Notes under the pieces: generated by a model
The model's input: the letters and a program-made list of their open reading frames with translations, nothing else
Database searches by the model: none
Told to the model about the DNA's origin: nothing
Translations under genes and position numbers: made by a program
NCBI RefSeq assembly: GCF_022701195.1
Contig: NZ_CP078089.1
Coordinates: forward strand, 1,860,001 to 1,924,000
Length of the DNA stretch: 64,000 nucleotides
DNA from: Allobaculum mucilyticum
GTDB taxonomy: Bacteria > Bacillota_I > Bacilli_A > Erysipelotrichales > Erysipelotrichaceae
Direction of reading: 5' to 3'
In this document: piece after piece, positions 44,713-55,214 of the stretch
How positions within the stretch are numbered: position 1 is the first letter of the stretch
Layout of the letters: each line of letters starts with the position of its first letter

Positions 44713-46689
44713 TCAGTCGAGCCCCTTGAGCTCAATGATCATGTCGCGAAGCTCGGCAGCCCGTTCGAATTCGAGTGCCTTGGCTGCTTCGCGCATTTCC
44801 TGTTCGAGTTCCTGGATGTATTTGCTGGTATCTTTTTTGGAAAGCTTCTGCTTCTTTTTAAGATACTTGGCCGTCATTTCTTTGGTTTCTTTGGAATGAA
44901 CGATTTCACGGATCGGCTTGAGAATCGTCTTAGGAACGATGCCGTGCTTTTCGTTGAACTCCATCTGGATCTTGCGGCGTCTTGCGGTTTCGTCAATCGC
45001 GTACTGCATCGACTCCGTAATCGTATCGCCGTACATGATGACTTTGCCCTGCGCGTTACGGGCTGCACGTCCAATGATCTGAACAAGCGAGCGTTTGGAA
45101 CGCAGGAAGCCTTCCTTGTCCGCATCGAGAATTGTGATCAGCGATACTTCCGGAATATCCAGACCTTCCCTCAGCAGGTTGATACCGACGAGGACGTCGT
45201 ATTTGCCGCGGCGCAGATCCTGGATGATTTCCGTTCGTTCGATTGTTTTGACTTCGTGATGCAGCCAGGCAACCTTGATATCCAGATTCTTGAGATATTC
45301 CGTCAGGTCTTCTGCCATCCGCACAGTCAGCGTGGTGACAAGCGTACGCTCGCCTCTGGCGATCCGCTCGCGGATCTCGCCGACCAGGTCATCGATCTGG
45401 CCTTCTGTCGGACGGACTTCGATTTCAGGGTCGAGCAGACCGGTCGGTCGGATGATCTGTTCGACGATTTCGCCTTCTGTCTGTTCGAGTTCATAGTCGC
45501 CCGGTGTTGCGGAGACATAGATCGACTGCGGCACTTTGTGTTCAAATTCGGAGAACGTCAGCGGGCGGTTATCGAGAGCGGAGGGCAGACGGAATCCGTA
45601 TTCGACAAGGATTTCCTTGCGGGCCCGGTCGCCGTTGTACATGCCGCGAATCTGCGGCAGGGAAACATGGGACTCATCGACGATCATCAGGAAATCATCC
45701 GGGAAGTAGTCGAAGAGCGTGTATGGCGTTTCGCCTTCCTTGCGTCCGTCGATATGACGGGAATAGTTTTCAATGCCCGGGCAGACGCCAAATTCGCGAA
45801 GTGCTTCGATGTCGTAGCGGCAGCGCTGTTCCAGACGTTCCTTTTCGAGCGGCTTGCCCATTTCATCGTAGTAAGCAAGACGGTCTTTCAGCTCTGCTTC
45901 GATGGAATCTGCAGCTTTATGCATAATGTCCATGCTCGTCGCGTAGCCGCTGGCCGGGTAGAGGTTGTACAGGTTGTACGCCTGAATGAGCTTGCCGGTG
46001 AGCGGATCAACTTCACTGATGCGCTCGATCTCATCGCCGAACATTTCAATGCGGATATTGAACCGGTCTGTATAGCCGGGAACGATTTCGATAATATCGC
46101 CTCTGACGCGGAAGGTACCGCGTGCCTGTTCCATGTCGTTGCGCCGGTACTGCTGAGCAATCAGGCGGCGCAGCAGATCTTCACGGTCGATCGTTTCGCC
46201 GACCCGCAGCGTATCGATCATGTCCTGGTACTGTTCAGGATTGGATGCACCATAGATGCAGGCGACGGAAGCAACGATAATCGTGTCGCGCCGGTGCAGA
46301 ACAGAGTTAACGGCTGCCATGCGCAGCATGTCGAGTTCTTCGTTGGTCTTGGTGTTCTTGTCGATATAGGTGTCCGTCTTGGGCATGTAAGCTTCCGGCT
46401 GGTAGTAGTCGAAGTAGGAAACAAAGTATTCAACCCGGTTGTTCGGGAAGAATTCCTTGAGTTCGGAATAGAGCTGACTGGCCAGGGTCTTGTTGTGTGC
46501 GAAGACAAGAGTCGGCTTGTTGACGGCCGCAATGACGTTGGAAATCGTATAAGTTTTTCCGGTTCCCGTGGCGCCAAGCAGGACCTGGTGACTTTTGCCT
46601 TCTTTTACGCCTTCAATCAGCGAAGCAATCGCCTGCGGCTGATCGCCGGCAGGCGGATAGGGAGAGACAAGTTCAAATTTTTCGTCCAT
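44713..46689 (-). CDS. uvrB: Excinuclease ABC subunit B
   Basis: A 658-residue nucleotide-excision-repair helicase-like protein of normal length. [16 protein letters not shown] is Walker A. The beta-hairpin [16 protein letters not shown], the [13 protein letters not shown] DExH region and [17 protein letters not shown] motif VI are in order. The C-terminal UVR domain ([19 protein letters not shown]) binds UvrC. GGAAGGAGAAC precedes the ATG. Confidence 0.98.
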   Translation of the reverse strand: MDEKFELVSPYPPAGDQPQAIASLIEGVKEGKSHQVLLGATGTGKTYTISNVIAAVNKPTLVFAHNKTLASQLYSELKEFFPNNRVEYFVSYFDYYQPEAYMPKTDTYIDKNTKTNEELDMLRMAAVNSVLHRRDTIIVASVACIYGASNPEQYQDMIDTLRVGETIDREDLLRRLIAQQYRRNDMEQARGTFRVRGDIIEIVPGYTDRFNIRIEMFGDEIERISEVDPLTGKLIQAYNLYNLYPASGYATSMDIMHKAADSIEAELKDRLAYYDEMGKPLEKERLEQRCRYDIEALREFGVCPGIENYSRHIDGRKEGETPYTLFDYFPDDFLMIVDESHVSLPQIRGMYNGDRARKEILVEYGFRLPSALDNRPLTFSEFEHKVPQSIYVSATPGDYELEQTEGEIVEQIIRPTGLLDPEIEVRPTEGQIDDLVGEIRERIARGERTLVTTLTVRMAEDLTEYLKNLDIKVAWLHHEVKTIERTEIIQDLRRGKYDVLVGINLLREGLDIPEVSLITILDADKEGFLRSKRSLVQIIGRAARNAQGKVIMYGDTITESMQYAIDETARRRKIQMEFNEKHGIVPKTILKPIREIVHSKETKEMTAKYLKKKQKLSKKDTSKYIQELEQEMREAAKALEFERAAELRDMIIELKGLD

Positions 46690-46973
46690 GGGTTCTCCTT
46701 CCGTTTCATCTGCAGACTGTACTGTATGACTCTGTGTACTCTGGTCTGCGCTGATTTTTATATTTATCTTCTGTTTCAGCTTTAGTTTTTGCTTTTTGAT
46801 CTGATGTCTGAATTCTTTTCGGTCCGCCTGCTTAACTGACTTTGGCCTGCCGGAAAATGCTGGGATGGCGGCAGGGGCACAGGCGAAAGAAGATCGACTA
46901 TACTGATTCTATCAGGATGCGTACGAACCGACGGGTGCGGCTCTCAGGTGACGTGCGCTTAAGGAGCATGCGT

Positions 46974-48023
46974 ATGAAAAGAACAGAAACACGGCCGGTG
47001 ATGGCTGGCAATGTGCAGATCGGCGGAAACAATCATGTGGTCGTTCAGTCCATGTGTTCGATCCGGACTTCTCATACCGATGAAGTCATTGAGCAGATTC
47101 TTGAACTTGAAAAGATGGGCTGCGAGCTGATCCGTGTCTCGGTGCTCGATCCCGAGGATGCAAAAGCCATTTCCACAATTAAAAAAGCGATTCATATCCC
47201 GCTGTGCGCGGATATTCATTTTGACTATAAACTCGCTCTTGCAGCGATCGAAGCGGGCGCGGACAAGATCCGTCTTAACCCGGGAAACATCGGACCAAGA
47301 GAAAACGTTGAAGCGGTTGTGCGTGCATGCAAAGCACATGGCGTACCGATCCGGATTGGCATCAATTCCGGATCCCTGGAAAAAGATATTCATGAAAAGT
47401 ACGGCAAGCCCACAGCAGAGGGCATGATCGAATCCGCCAGACGGCATGTGGATATTCTTGAGGACCTTGATTTCCATGACATCGTCCTTTCGTTCAAGTC
47501 CAGCGACCCGCTGCTGTGCATGGAGGTGTACCGCAAGGCAAGTGAAGTGTTCCCGTACCCTCTGCATTTGGGCGTAACGGAAGCCGGTACGGAAATGACC
47601 TCGGCGGTCAAAAGCACGCTTGCACTTGGACCGCTGCTCTTAGAAGGCATTGGCAATACAATCCGCATTTCAGTCAACGGCGATGCGAGAAGGGAAATGC
47701 CGATTGTCAACGAGCTGCTCAAGGACTGCCGTCTGAAAGATGATGTGCCCAATCTTATCGCCTGTCCGACCTGCGGACGAACAGCATGGAATATGAAGCC
47801 GGTTGTGGATGAGATGGAAGCGTGGCTGCAGACGGTTCACAAACCGGTAACTGTTGCGATCATGGGATGTGCTGTAAACGGTCCTGGCGAAGCGAAGCAT
47901 GCCGATATTGCCATTGCGGGAGGCCATGATGAGGGCCTGCTGATCCGCAAAGGAAAAATTATTGAAAAAGTTCCTGTCAGCGAGATGACTGCCCGCTTGA
48001 AACAGGAAATTGAAAACTTATAA
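46974..48023 (+). CDS. ispG: 4-hydroxy-3-methylbut-2-en-1-yl diphosphate synthase (flavodoxin)
   Basis: A 349-residue enzyme of the MEP isoprenoid pathway. TIM-barrel start VMAGNVQIGGNNHVVVQSM. The C-terminal [4Fe-4S] domain has CPTCGR and GCAVNGPGEA plus the Glu. AAGGAG at 46961 is 7 bases before the ATG at 46974, which I prefer to the ATG at 46968, only 1 base from it. A TATACT box lies at 46899. An insertion element follows the stop by 5 bp. Confidence 0.96.
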   Translation: MKRTETRPVMAGNVQIGGNNHVVVQSMCSIRTSHTDEVIEQILELEKMGCELIRVSVLDPEDAKAISTIKKAIHIPLCADIHFDYKLALAAIEAGADKIRLNPGNIGPRENVEAVVRACKAHGVPIRIGINSGSLEKDIHEKYGKPTAEGMIESARRHVDILEDLDFHDIVLSFKSSDPLLCMEVYRKASEVFPYPLHLGVTEAGTEMTSAVKSTLALGPLLLEGIGNTIRISVNGDARREMPIVNELLKDCRLKDDVPNLIACPTCGRTAWNMKPVVDEMEAWLQTVHKPVTVAIMGCAVNGPGEAKHADIAIAGGHDEGLLIRKGKIIEKVPVSEMTARLKQEIENL

Positions 48024-48028
48024 AATAA

Positions 48029-49926
48029 GATGCGTCAGACAAAATACCCAATTTTGCTGACGGCAGATTTGGTGTTCATCAATAGTGAACGCAAACAAAA
48101 GCTAAATTGAGTTCAATATGTGAAATTGGGGCATATTTCACATACATAGCTTGAATCAGCGAAGATACAAGAAGATCCAATGCCTGTTTGGCATCTTCTT
48201 GTGCGTATTTCAGCACTCGTCTTACGTTTATTGCCGTAATAGCTAACGTATATCCGAATTTTTGCGCACTAACCCCTGAACGGAAGGGTATCAATTTTTT
48301 GATTCCTTCTTGCTGGTTTGGAATAGCTTCAACACCGTTTCTGAACCGGTAATTGGCTTGCCTCTTCACTTTTCATGGTCCGCTGAAGGTGTGCTCTTTG
48401 GATCTTCTTCTGGGAAATGGTTCCAGATCTGACTCTTTTGTGATTTTTCATCGGGCATCGGCCAGTTGCAGCGAATGGGCAATCTTTACAGGTTGTTTCT
48501 TTGTGGAATGAGATATTCCAGGAATCGGTTTTCTCGTAGTAGGTTACTCGATCTGCAGTCTTTCCGTTTGGGCAGGTTACCGTTTTTGTTTCTTCATCGA
48601 TTTCGAAATCAGCAGTCAAATCGGTGTTTCTTTACCCGTCATAGCAGTTCCTACAAGTTGAATTCCGTGTTCAGCTGCTTCATTGATGTTATCCACGCTG
48701 ATGTAGGCTCCGTCGGCAACCAAAGTTGTTTCGTCTCCTTCTTCAGCCATCTTCTGAATTTCATCTTTGGCGAACTTGGAATCGCTGTAGATATTGGGCT
48801 GGAAATCAAATGAGTCGATGATCTTTCGGTTGGTATCGAGGTCGACTGTTTCAGCGAAATTATGCCAACGTATCCCTGGTGATTTTCACCGGCCTTCTTA
48901 CGGAAAGTCGATTCCGGCTCAACTGGATTGTTCAGGACAGTCGAGTTCAGCTCTTTTCCGTCACGAACGGAATGAAAAGAGCCATCGGTGTTTGTGTTGA
49001 CCTGCTCGGAAACAAAGCGGATGAGCATCTGTGCTTCTTCACAGTCATTCAGCGTGCCTGGAATCAGATCACGAACGGCACAGGCATCCTGAAAAGCGGT
49101 CTGCAGTTTAGCCGCAGCCGGAGTATGGGAGTGATAAGTAACCTTATTCTCATCGAAGTCCTCGATATAGTGTTGAAGATTCTCGGGGATTGCGATTTTG
49201 TTTTCATCCAAAACCATGAGCATGTTTTTAATGACCACATGCGCCAGCTGCAGTCTTGAAAGCTTTCTGGCGCCGTTATCGACCATGATGGAGTCCATTC
49301 TCCGCTTGAGATTGGTGCCAAGATAGGCGTCTTTAAGAGACTTGGCCAGTTTTTCGGCAAATTCATGGAGAAGATCGATGCCAGTCTGCTGCATATAAAA
49401 GGCATTGGCAGCACGAAAGCGGTTAAGCGTTCTCTGGTTTACCGGCTGATGTTCAAAGGACGTTGTTCCAAGAGCGAACTGATACTCCAGAGAAAAGGTA
49501 ACGCTTCTCTCCAGTTCTTCGTCTGTCAGAGTAAACAGATCTTTCAAAACAAGCATAGCTAAAACGAGGTATGTAGGAGTTGAAGGTCTGGTGTTGGTGT
49601 TCTTTGAGTAAAGAGGCTCAAAAATCGATTCAAGTTTAACCAGCTCAGGAATAATGACACGGTTGAAATAGCCCGGCCAGCCGGATTCAAGCATTCTGAG
49701 CTTTCGATCAGAAAGTGAGTAGGTTAGATCGAAGAGATTCATCTGAATGGGTTTGAACTTGGACTGCGACATAAGAAACACCCCGAAATATTCAATTATA
49801 TTATACTACTAATATTAATTTGATCAAGATTAATTTTAATTAATTGTAGCATTATTTTGAAAAATTCGGATCAGTCCAAGATTTATGAACACACTTCAGC
49901 TATTTGTTACTTTTGTCGGGCGCATC
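48029..49926 (-). mobile_element. IS1182-like insertion sequence, inactivated
   Basis: Inverted ends: GATGCGTCAGACAAAATA (48029 onward) and, on the other strand, GATGCGCCCGACAAAAGTA (from 49926 inward). A 7-bp direct repeat AAAATAA flanks it (48022-48028 and 49927-49933), a direct record of the insertion. It carries one frameshifted transposase gene and sits between ispG and pta. Confidence 0.85.
48079..49781 (-). pseudogene. IS1182-family transposase pseudogene
   Basis: MNLFDLTYSLSDRKLRML and ALGTTSFEHQPVNQRTLNRF mark the N-terminal part. Three frame breaks are visible: near 48863 (after ENHQGYVG; the next frame gives NFAETVDLDTNRKI), near 48620 (after TGKETP; then DLTADFEIDEETKTVTCPNG) and near 48350 (then NYRFRNGVEAIPNQQ). 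Restored, it would be a single long IS1182-type protein with the CKDCPFAATGRC cysteine motif. It cannot make an intact transposase. Confidence 0.88.
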
Positions 49927-49993
49927 AAAATAAAGACAAAGGCAGTAACTTTGTGAAAAAATTGACCAAATTTTCACCTTGTGCTGTCCATGC

Positions 49994-49999
49994 TATATT
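49994..49999 (+). promoter_or_regulatory. Extended -10 of the pta promoter
   Basis: TGC-TATATT with TTTTCA 17 bp upstream. Transcription would start near 50006, and the GGAGG ribosome site follows. The promoter lies just outside the right end of the insertion element. Confidence 0.65.
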
Positions 50000-50032
50000 T
50001 ATCTAAGGCAATAACCTGGAGGTTAAAAAAAC

Positions 50033-51007
50033 ATGATTATTTCAAAGCTGGCTGAGAGAATCCGCGGCAAAGGCGTTCGTATCGTCTTCACCGAAGGCTG
50101 GGACAAACGCGTTATGGGCGCAGCTGTCCGTCTGCACAATGAAGGCATCCTGAACCCGGTTCTTCTTGGCGAAAAAGAAGAAATTGAAAAATGTGCAGCA
50201 GAAAACGGTTTTAATATCGAAGGAATCGAAACAATCGCTCCAAGCGAGTTCCCCCACATCGACGATATGGTAACCAAGATGGTTGAACTGCGCCGAGGCA
50301 AAATGTCTGCCGAAGCAGTACGTGAAGCACTCAGCCATACCAACTATTTCGGCACGATGCTCGTAAAAATGGGCTTTGCGGATGGCCTGCTCGGCGGTGC
50401 TACTTATTCCACAGCGGATACAGTCCGTCCTGCACTCCAGCTTGTTAAGACTGCTCCTGGACAGTCCATCGTCTCTTCTACATTTATCCTTGTAAAAGGC
50501 AATGAACAGCTGTTCATGGCTGACTGCGCGATCAACCGTGACCCGAACCCGGATGAACTCGTTGAAATCGCCATTCAGACTGCAGATACAGCACGCAAAT
50601 TTGGTGTTCAGCCGAAAGTTGCCATGCTTTCCTACTCTTCCTTTGGCTCTGCAACTGGTCACTGCGTAGCTAAGATGCAGGAAGCAACTACACGTCTGAA
50701 ACGTATGCCTCTTGACTTCGATGTTGATGGTGAAATGCAGTTTGACTGCGCTGTTGAACCGGAAGTTGCTTCTCTGAAAGCTCCGGAATCCGAAGTTGCT
50801 GGTCACGCAAACACATTCATTTTCCCGAACCTGTCTTCCGGAAACATCGGCTACAAAATCGCTGCCCGTCTTGGCGGATGGGAAGCCCTTGGTCCTATTC
50901 TTCAGGGACTCAATGCACCAATCAACGACCTTTCCCGCGGTGCAAACGAGGAAGAAATCTACAAAATGGCAATCGTTACTGCCGCTCAGAAAGCCCTTGG
51001 CATCTAA
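50033..51007 (+). CDS. pta: Phosphate acetyltransferase
   Basis: A 324-residue enzyme converting acetyl-CoA to acetyl phosphate for substrate-level ATP formation. RIVFTEGWDKRVMGAA, MVELRRGKMS, NYFGTMLVKMGFADGLLGGATYSTADTVRPALQ (as separate motifs) and AMLSYSSFGSA are characteristic of the short Pta form. ATTCCTCTT-like biased codons suggest strong expression. GGAGGT before the ATG. No ackA is adjacent. Confidence 0.96.
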   Translation: MIISKLAERIRGKGVRIVFTEGWDKRVMGAAVRLHNEGILNPVLLGEKEEIEKCAAENGFNIEGIETIAPSEFPHIDDMVTKMVELRRGKMSAEAVREALSHTNYFGTMLVKMGFADGLLGGATYSTADTVRPALQLVKTAPGQSIVSSTFILVKGNEQLFMADCAINRDPNPDELVEIAIQTADTARKFGVQPKVAMLSYSSFGSATGHCVAKMQEATTRLKRMPLDFDVDGEMQFDCAVEPEVASLKAPESEVAGHANTFIFPNLSSGNIGYKIAARLGGWEALGPILQGLNAPINDLSRGANEEEIYKMAIVTAAQKALGI

Positions 51008-51049
51008 GCAGTCAGTTCCTGCCTGATTTCACAGTCATCGAACATATTC

Positions 51050-51089
51050 AGCCCGTCCTGTCTGATGCAGGACGGGCTGCTTTTATTTT
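51050..51089 (+). terminator. Terminator after pta
   Basis: AGCCCGTCCTG pairs with CAGGACGGGCT, then TTTTATTTT. Confidence 0.9.
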
Positions 51090-51329
51090 CTGTACCTGTA
51101 CGACCGGCGGCCGGGTTTGCGGAGTCTGCCAGGTTTGTGCCTTTTAATGTTTTATGGAGTGCAGATTAACTGACGCTGTCAGAATATGACAGAAGCGGTA
51201 TATATTGCCGTTATGTTCGTCGAAAACGATCAAACTGATCTGGCAGAATTATGCAGCGTATCCTGATCAGTGACTCGAAAGAGCGATGAAATACATTGTT
51301 TTGAAAGAAGAGAAAGGAAGAAAAGAACC

Positions 51330-52118
51330 ATGAACCGTTCATTCAGAACAGACAGAAAACCGTTCAGTCTGACGAAAGCCGGACTGATTCTTGCCATGAG
51401 TGCTTCGCTGCTCAGTCCTGTTGGCATCCATGCGGCAGAAGGCGAGATGCACCGGATGTACAACCCGAATTCAGGAGAGCATTTCTACACCAGCTCATTA
51501 GCAGAAGCACAGAATATCTATACTGCCGGCTGGGACTATGAAGGCATTGCCTGGGTCGGAGCCGAGGGTGAACCTGTGTATCGTCTGTATAACCCGAATG
51601 CAGGCGATCATCATTACACAACGAGTGCCGGCGAGCGTGATTCGCTGGTGAAAGTCGGCTGGAAAGATGAAGGCATCGGATGGACTTCCGATCAGCAGAA
51701 ACGTACGCCTCTTTACCGTCTGTACAATCCAAACGCAAAAACCGGAACGCATCATTACACAACGAGTTCCGGCGAGCGCGATTCGCTGGTAAGGGCAGGC
51801 TGGAGAGATGAGGGCATCGGCTGGTATGCCGCCGAGCCGGGTTATAGTGCCGGACTTCCGTTTGAAGATACAAGACCGAAACCTTCAAATCCTGCACCCG
51901 GACAGAACCCGGGAGGCGGGGGATCGCAGACAGGCGGCGGATCCCAGGGCGATGTAACCGGACAGGGTTACTACGTCAATACGCAGAGCGGAAAGTTCCA
52001 CCGTCCAGGATGCCGGACACTGCCAGGCTACTTTGACGGAAAATGGACACGCATGAATGTCAGCCGTGCGCAGATGATTGCTTATGGCTATTCACCCTGC
52101 AAAATCTGCAAACCATAA
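51330..52118 (+). CDS. Secreted DUF5648-repeat protein with C-terminal Cys motif
   Basis: A 262-residue exported protein. Signal peptide to about 34 (GIHAAEG). Three repeats of the DUF5648 type follow (about 38-80, 84-126, 129-172), each with a YNPNxGxHxYT core and a GWxxEGIxW end. After a Gly/Pro-rich linker, the last 50 residues (YYVNTQSGKFHRPGCRTL to PCKICKP) form a possible zinc-binding Ada-like module with HxxxC and CxxC. Repeats of this kind occur on surface hydrolases; here no enzyme domain is attached. AAAGGAAG precedes the ATG. Confidence 0.82.
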   Translation: MNRSFRTDRKPFSLTKAGLILAMSASLLSPVGIHAAEGEMHRMYNPNSGEHFYTSSLAEAQNIYTAGWDYEGIAWVGAEGEPVYRLYNPNAGDHHYTTSAGERDSLVKVGWKDEGIGWTSDQQKRTPLYRLYNPNAKTGTHHYTTSSGERDSLVRAGWRDEGIGWYAAEPGYSAGLPFEDTRPKPSNPAPGQNPGGGGSQTGGGSQGDVTGQGYYVNTQSGKFHRPGCRTLPGYFDGKWTRMNVSRAQMIAYGYSPCKICKP

Positions 52119-52270
52119 ACAGACAGATGTATTGCATAATCGTCTGGCAGACCAGAGAAGACTGTTAGGCGATTTTTTATCTGCTGGCAGGATCTGTGAC
52201 AGATCGTCTGGGGCTGTCAGGTGCGGGAGAGTAAGCGGTATCGCACGGGAAGCGACAGGCGCAAACCTGC

Positions 52271-52276
52271 TATACT
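52271..52276 (+). promoter_or_regulatory. Extended -10 of a candidate leaderless promoter
   Basis: TGC-TATACT, 7 bases before the ATG at 52284; no Shine-Dalgarno. Confidence 0.65.
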
Positions 52277-52283
52277 TTCAGGT

Positions 52284-52772
52284 ATGAAAAAACTTGAAAA
52301 ATTTCCGTGGTCCATCGATGAAGGTGCGGTGGCTGATTTTGCGGACGGCCGCCTGATTCTGGCGGTGAAAGACGATGAATGGAACGATGCGCAGATCGAA
52401 CGCGCAGGAGAAACGTTCCTGGTCGAAGTCGCTGAAACCAACGGGATCGTCATTTTCCTGATGGAAGGCGGCCCGCTCGATACCTGTGATTTTTACTTCA
52501 ACATCAATGACTGTGATGAAGCCAATACGCTGCTTGCACAGAAAAACCTTGACGTGCAGGCCGTCCTGATCGATAAGGACGACATCATCCGGATCATCAA
52601 ATCCGCTTCTCTGAGCAGTGAAAAAACAAAGGAGATCATTGAACTGCTCAGAAAACAGAAGAACTACGATTTCATGCCCGGCGAGTACGAAGTCAATGTT
52701 GAAGGCCTGCAAAGCGCTTACGAACCGAGTGAACTGGCTAAATTCGCTAAAACTTCGTTTGAACTGCGCTAG
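52284..52772 (+). CDS. Unknown 162-residue cytoplasmic protein
   Basis: No signal or membrane segment, no Cys except in DTCDFYFNINDCDE. Alternating strands and helices (RLILAVKDDEW, TFLVEVAETNGIVIFLMEGG), then a helical C-terminal half. I do not recognise the family. It looks monocistronic, with a -10 box 7 bases before the start codon. The frame extends upstream to 52221 but across that promoter. Confidence 0.7.
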   Translation: MKKLEKFPWSIDEGAVADFADGRLILAVKDDEWNDAQIERAGETFLVEVAETNGIVIFLMEGGPLDTCDFYFNINDCDEANTLLAQKNLDVQAVLIDKDDIIRIIKSASLSSEKTKEIIELLRKQKNYDFMPGEYEVNVEGLQSAYEPSELAKFAKTSFELR

Positions 52773-52932
52773 CCGCTAGTCTGGACAGGTAAACTCAGTA
52801 ACATCCTGATCCCTGCCATTCCTGCTGAAGACCGATGTGAAAATTAAATACAATCGGTAAGAAGCGGTCTGGATTCTCCGGATCAGGAAAGCAGAGAAGT
52901 TAAGTAAGAAGGAACAGAAGGAGCAGAATACC

Positions 52933-53202
52933 ATGAAAGCTGTAATCAGTGTAGTCGGCGCAGACCGCGTCGGAATTCTTGCCATGGCCGCCAATGCCTG
53001 TGCCGGTCATTTCGTCAACATTCTTGAAGTTGCCCAGACAATTCTCGATGGCGTCTTCTCAATGACGATGATTGTTGACATGAATGAAATGGATATCACG
53101 TTTGATGAGTTTGCCCTTGAACTCGAAGCTCTCGGCGTTGAAAACCAGCTTGTCATCCGTGTCATGAACCAGGAAATCTTCCAGGCCATGCACACAATCT
53201 AG
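52933..53202 (+). CDS. ACT-domain protein (UPF0237)
   Basis: An 89-residue single ACT domain ([20 protein letters not shown], then [18 protein letters not shown]), probably a small-molecule sensor. It is paired with the UPF0210 gene 8 bp downstream, an arrangement conserved across Bacillota and others. AGGAGCAG precedes the ATG. Confidence 0.92.
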   Translation: MKAVISVVGADRVGILAMAANACAGHFVNILEVAQTILDGVFSMTMIVDMNEMDITFDEFALELEALGVENQLVIRVMNQEIFQAMHTI

Positions 53203-53210
53203 AGGTGGAT

Positions 53211-54566
53211 ATGCAGACCAGTAATATTCTTGAAACCATCAAAATGATCGACGAGGAATGCCTGGATATCCGCACGATTACCATGGGTATTTCCCTGCTC
53301 GACTGTGCAGATGCCGACATTCACGTTTCCTGCCGGAAAGTCGAAGAGAAGATCTGCCGTCTTGCGAAAGATCTTGTAAAAGTCGGCGATGACATTTCCC
53401 GAGAATATGGCATTCCTGTTGTCAACAAGCGAATTTCCGTTACGCCAATTTCCATGCTTGCGGCTGCAAGCGGCGGCGATCCGGTTGAATATGCGCTGAC
53501 GCTTGAACGCTGTGCGCAGAAACTTGGCGTCAACTTTATCGGCGGCTATTCCGCTCTCGTGCAGAAAGGCTATGCCAGCGGCGATCAGACACTGATCGAA
53601 AGCATTCCGCGTGCGCTCAATGCGACTGAGCACGTATGCGCTTCGGTCAATGTCGGTTCAACAAAAGCCGGCATCAATATGGATGCGGTCCGTCAGATGG
53701 GCCAGATTATCCGCAAATGCTCGGAAATGAGTGCAGATAATAACTGCATCGGTGCGGCAAAGCTCGTCGTTTTCTGCAACGCCCCTGAAGACAACCCGTT
53801 CATGGCCGGCGCTTTCCATGGCGTAGGCGAAGCGGACTGTGTCATTAACGTCGGTGTTTCCGGACCTGGCGTTGTCCGTGCAGTTCTTGCCAAAGCGTCC
53901 AAGCATGCAACGATGGACGAGCTCGCTGATCTGATCAAGCGGACTGCGTTCAAAATTACCCGCATGGGTCAGATGGTCGGAAAGGAAGCCGGCAAGCGCC
54001 TTGGCGTTCCATTTGGCATTGTTGACCTTTCCCTTGCGCCGACACCGGCTGTCGGTGATTCGGTTGCCTATATTCTTGAAGAAATGGGTCTTGAGACTTG
54101 CGGCGCTTATGGAACAACTGCATGCCTGGCTATGCTCAATGATGCTGTTAAAAAAGGCGGCGTTATGGCGACCAGCCATGTCGGCGGTCTCTCTGGTGCC
54201 TTTATTCCGGTGTCTGAAGATGCCGGCATGATTCATGCTGCATCCTGCGGATGCCTGACACTTGAAAAGCTTGAAGCAATGACAGCAGTCTGCTCGGTCG
54301 GTCTGGATATGATCGTTGTTCCAGGCGATACAAGTGCAGATATTCTGTCCGGCATTATTGCGGACGAGGCAGCAATCGGCATGGTCAATACCAAGACGAC
54401 TGCGGTCCGTCTGATTCCGGCAATCGGCAAGAAGGTCGGCGATGTTCTCGACTTTGGCGGACTGCTTGGCAGCGGTCCTGTCATGCCGGTTAACCAGGAA
54501 AAGAACTCCGTCTTCGTTAATCGCGGCGGACGGATCCCTGCACCGCTGCAGGCTCTCAAAAACTAG
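53211..54566 (+). CDS. UPF0210/DUF711 family (PFL-like) protein
   Basis: A 451-residue protein of the DUF711 family, related in fold to pyruvate formate-lyase-type barrels but without a known reaction. [20 protein letters not shown], [19 protein letters not shown] and [18 protein letters not shown] are typical stretches. I use the ATG at 53211 with AGAGGTGG before it. Adjacent ACT protein probably regulates it. Length is full. Confidence 0.92.
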   Translation: MQTSNILETIKMIDEECLDIRTITMGISLLDCADADIHVSCRKVEEKICRLAKDLVKVGDDISREYGIPVVNKRISVTPISMLAAASGGDPVEYALTLERCAQKLGVNFIGGYSALVQKGYASGDQTLIESIPRALNATEHVCASVNVGSTKAGINMDAVRQMGQIIRKCSEMSADNNCIGAAKLVVFCNAPEDNPFMAGAFHGVGEADCVINVGVSGPGVVRAVLAKASKHATMDELADLIKRTAFKITRMGQMVGKEAGKRLGVPFGIVDLSLAPTPAVGDSVAYILEEMGLETCGAYGTTACLAMLNDAVKKGGVMATSHVGGLSGAFIPVSEDAGMIHAASCGCLTLEKLEAMTAVCSVGLDMIVVPGDTSADILSGIIADEAAIGMVNTKTTAVRLIPAIGKKVGDVLDFGGLLGSGPVMPVNQEKNSVFVNRGGRIPAPLQALKN

Positions 54567-54609
54567 CGTTTAAATCAGCCTTAAAGATGTGAGCTGTGAA
54601 TACAGATTC

Positions 54610-54637
54610 AAGCCGGAGTGAGACGACTCCGGCTTTT
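54610..54637 (+). terminator. Terminator after the UPF0210 gene
   Basis: AAGCCGGAG pairs with CTCCGGCTT, then TTG. From here to the T-box at 54913 I see no convincing gene. Confidence 0.85.
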
Positions 54638-54912
54638 GTGCGTTTTTCCTACTGTTTTTGAAGCACGTCCTGCATTTTTTTCGAGTTCTGTTCTGCTTTT
54701 TACTGGGATTGAATCGGACGGTTTTTGTGGATTGCAGCCGTATGACAGGTGTTTTACGGACGAATCCAGCTAGATGGATTTCATACCGGTTTTGAAAACG
54801 AATGAAAATATCAGAAAAAACAGAGAAATGACTGTTAAATCTTTCATGCTGGCTTTTGCAGCCTGCTGTTTCGTTTGCCTTTCTTTTTTCGGTGTGCTTA
54901 AATCGTTGCATA

Positions 54913-55129
54913 TACGAAGAAGAGAAGTAGTAAGAACCGGAAACTTGCAGAGAGACAGCGGCTGGTGAAAGCTGTCAGTGGAACGTTCTGAACGTGTCTT
55001 GGAGTGCGGGTTAATCCCCGCCGTGATCCGCGTTAAGGATGAAAGTGCCCTGGCAAACTGCCGGGGAAGTAAGGTGGTACCGCGTATAATCTGCGTCCTT
55101 TCATTCTAGTTGAAAGGACGCTTTTTTTA
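54913..55129 (+). promoter_or_regulatory. T-box riboswitch with terminator
   Basis: Stem I with an AGTA motif, AGAGAG...GGCTGGTGAAAGCTGT distal part, and the specifier strand GAACGTG before TCTTGGAG. GGATGAAAGTGCC, then the T-box AAGGTGGTACCGCG and a terminator CGTCCTTTCA/TGAAAGGACG with seven T (55093-55128). The TGGT bulge implies a tRNA with discriminator A. The specifier reads CGT (Arg) if the base before the lower stem is the usual purine, or GTG (Val) in the alternative register. Confidence 0.95.
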
Positions 55130-55214
55130 TCACAGCACCCCCCATTCACCCCTGACTCCCTTCATCCATCCGCCTTCTGCTCTTCAGGGCCTGTGCCCGG
55201 AAAGGAAAAATACC

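Noticed and set aside
44680-46785. Long 701-codon frame on the plus strand opposite uvrB
   Set aside because: It is the antisense shadow of uvrB, which has full family motifs; the opposite frame has no recognisable domain.
54774-54968. 64-codon plus-strand frame with a hydrophobic stretch before the T-box
   Set aside because: Its second half overlaps stem I of the T-box and there is no ribosome site; most likely chance.
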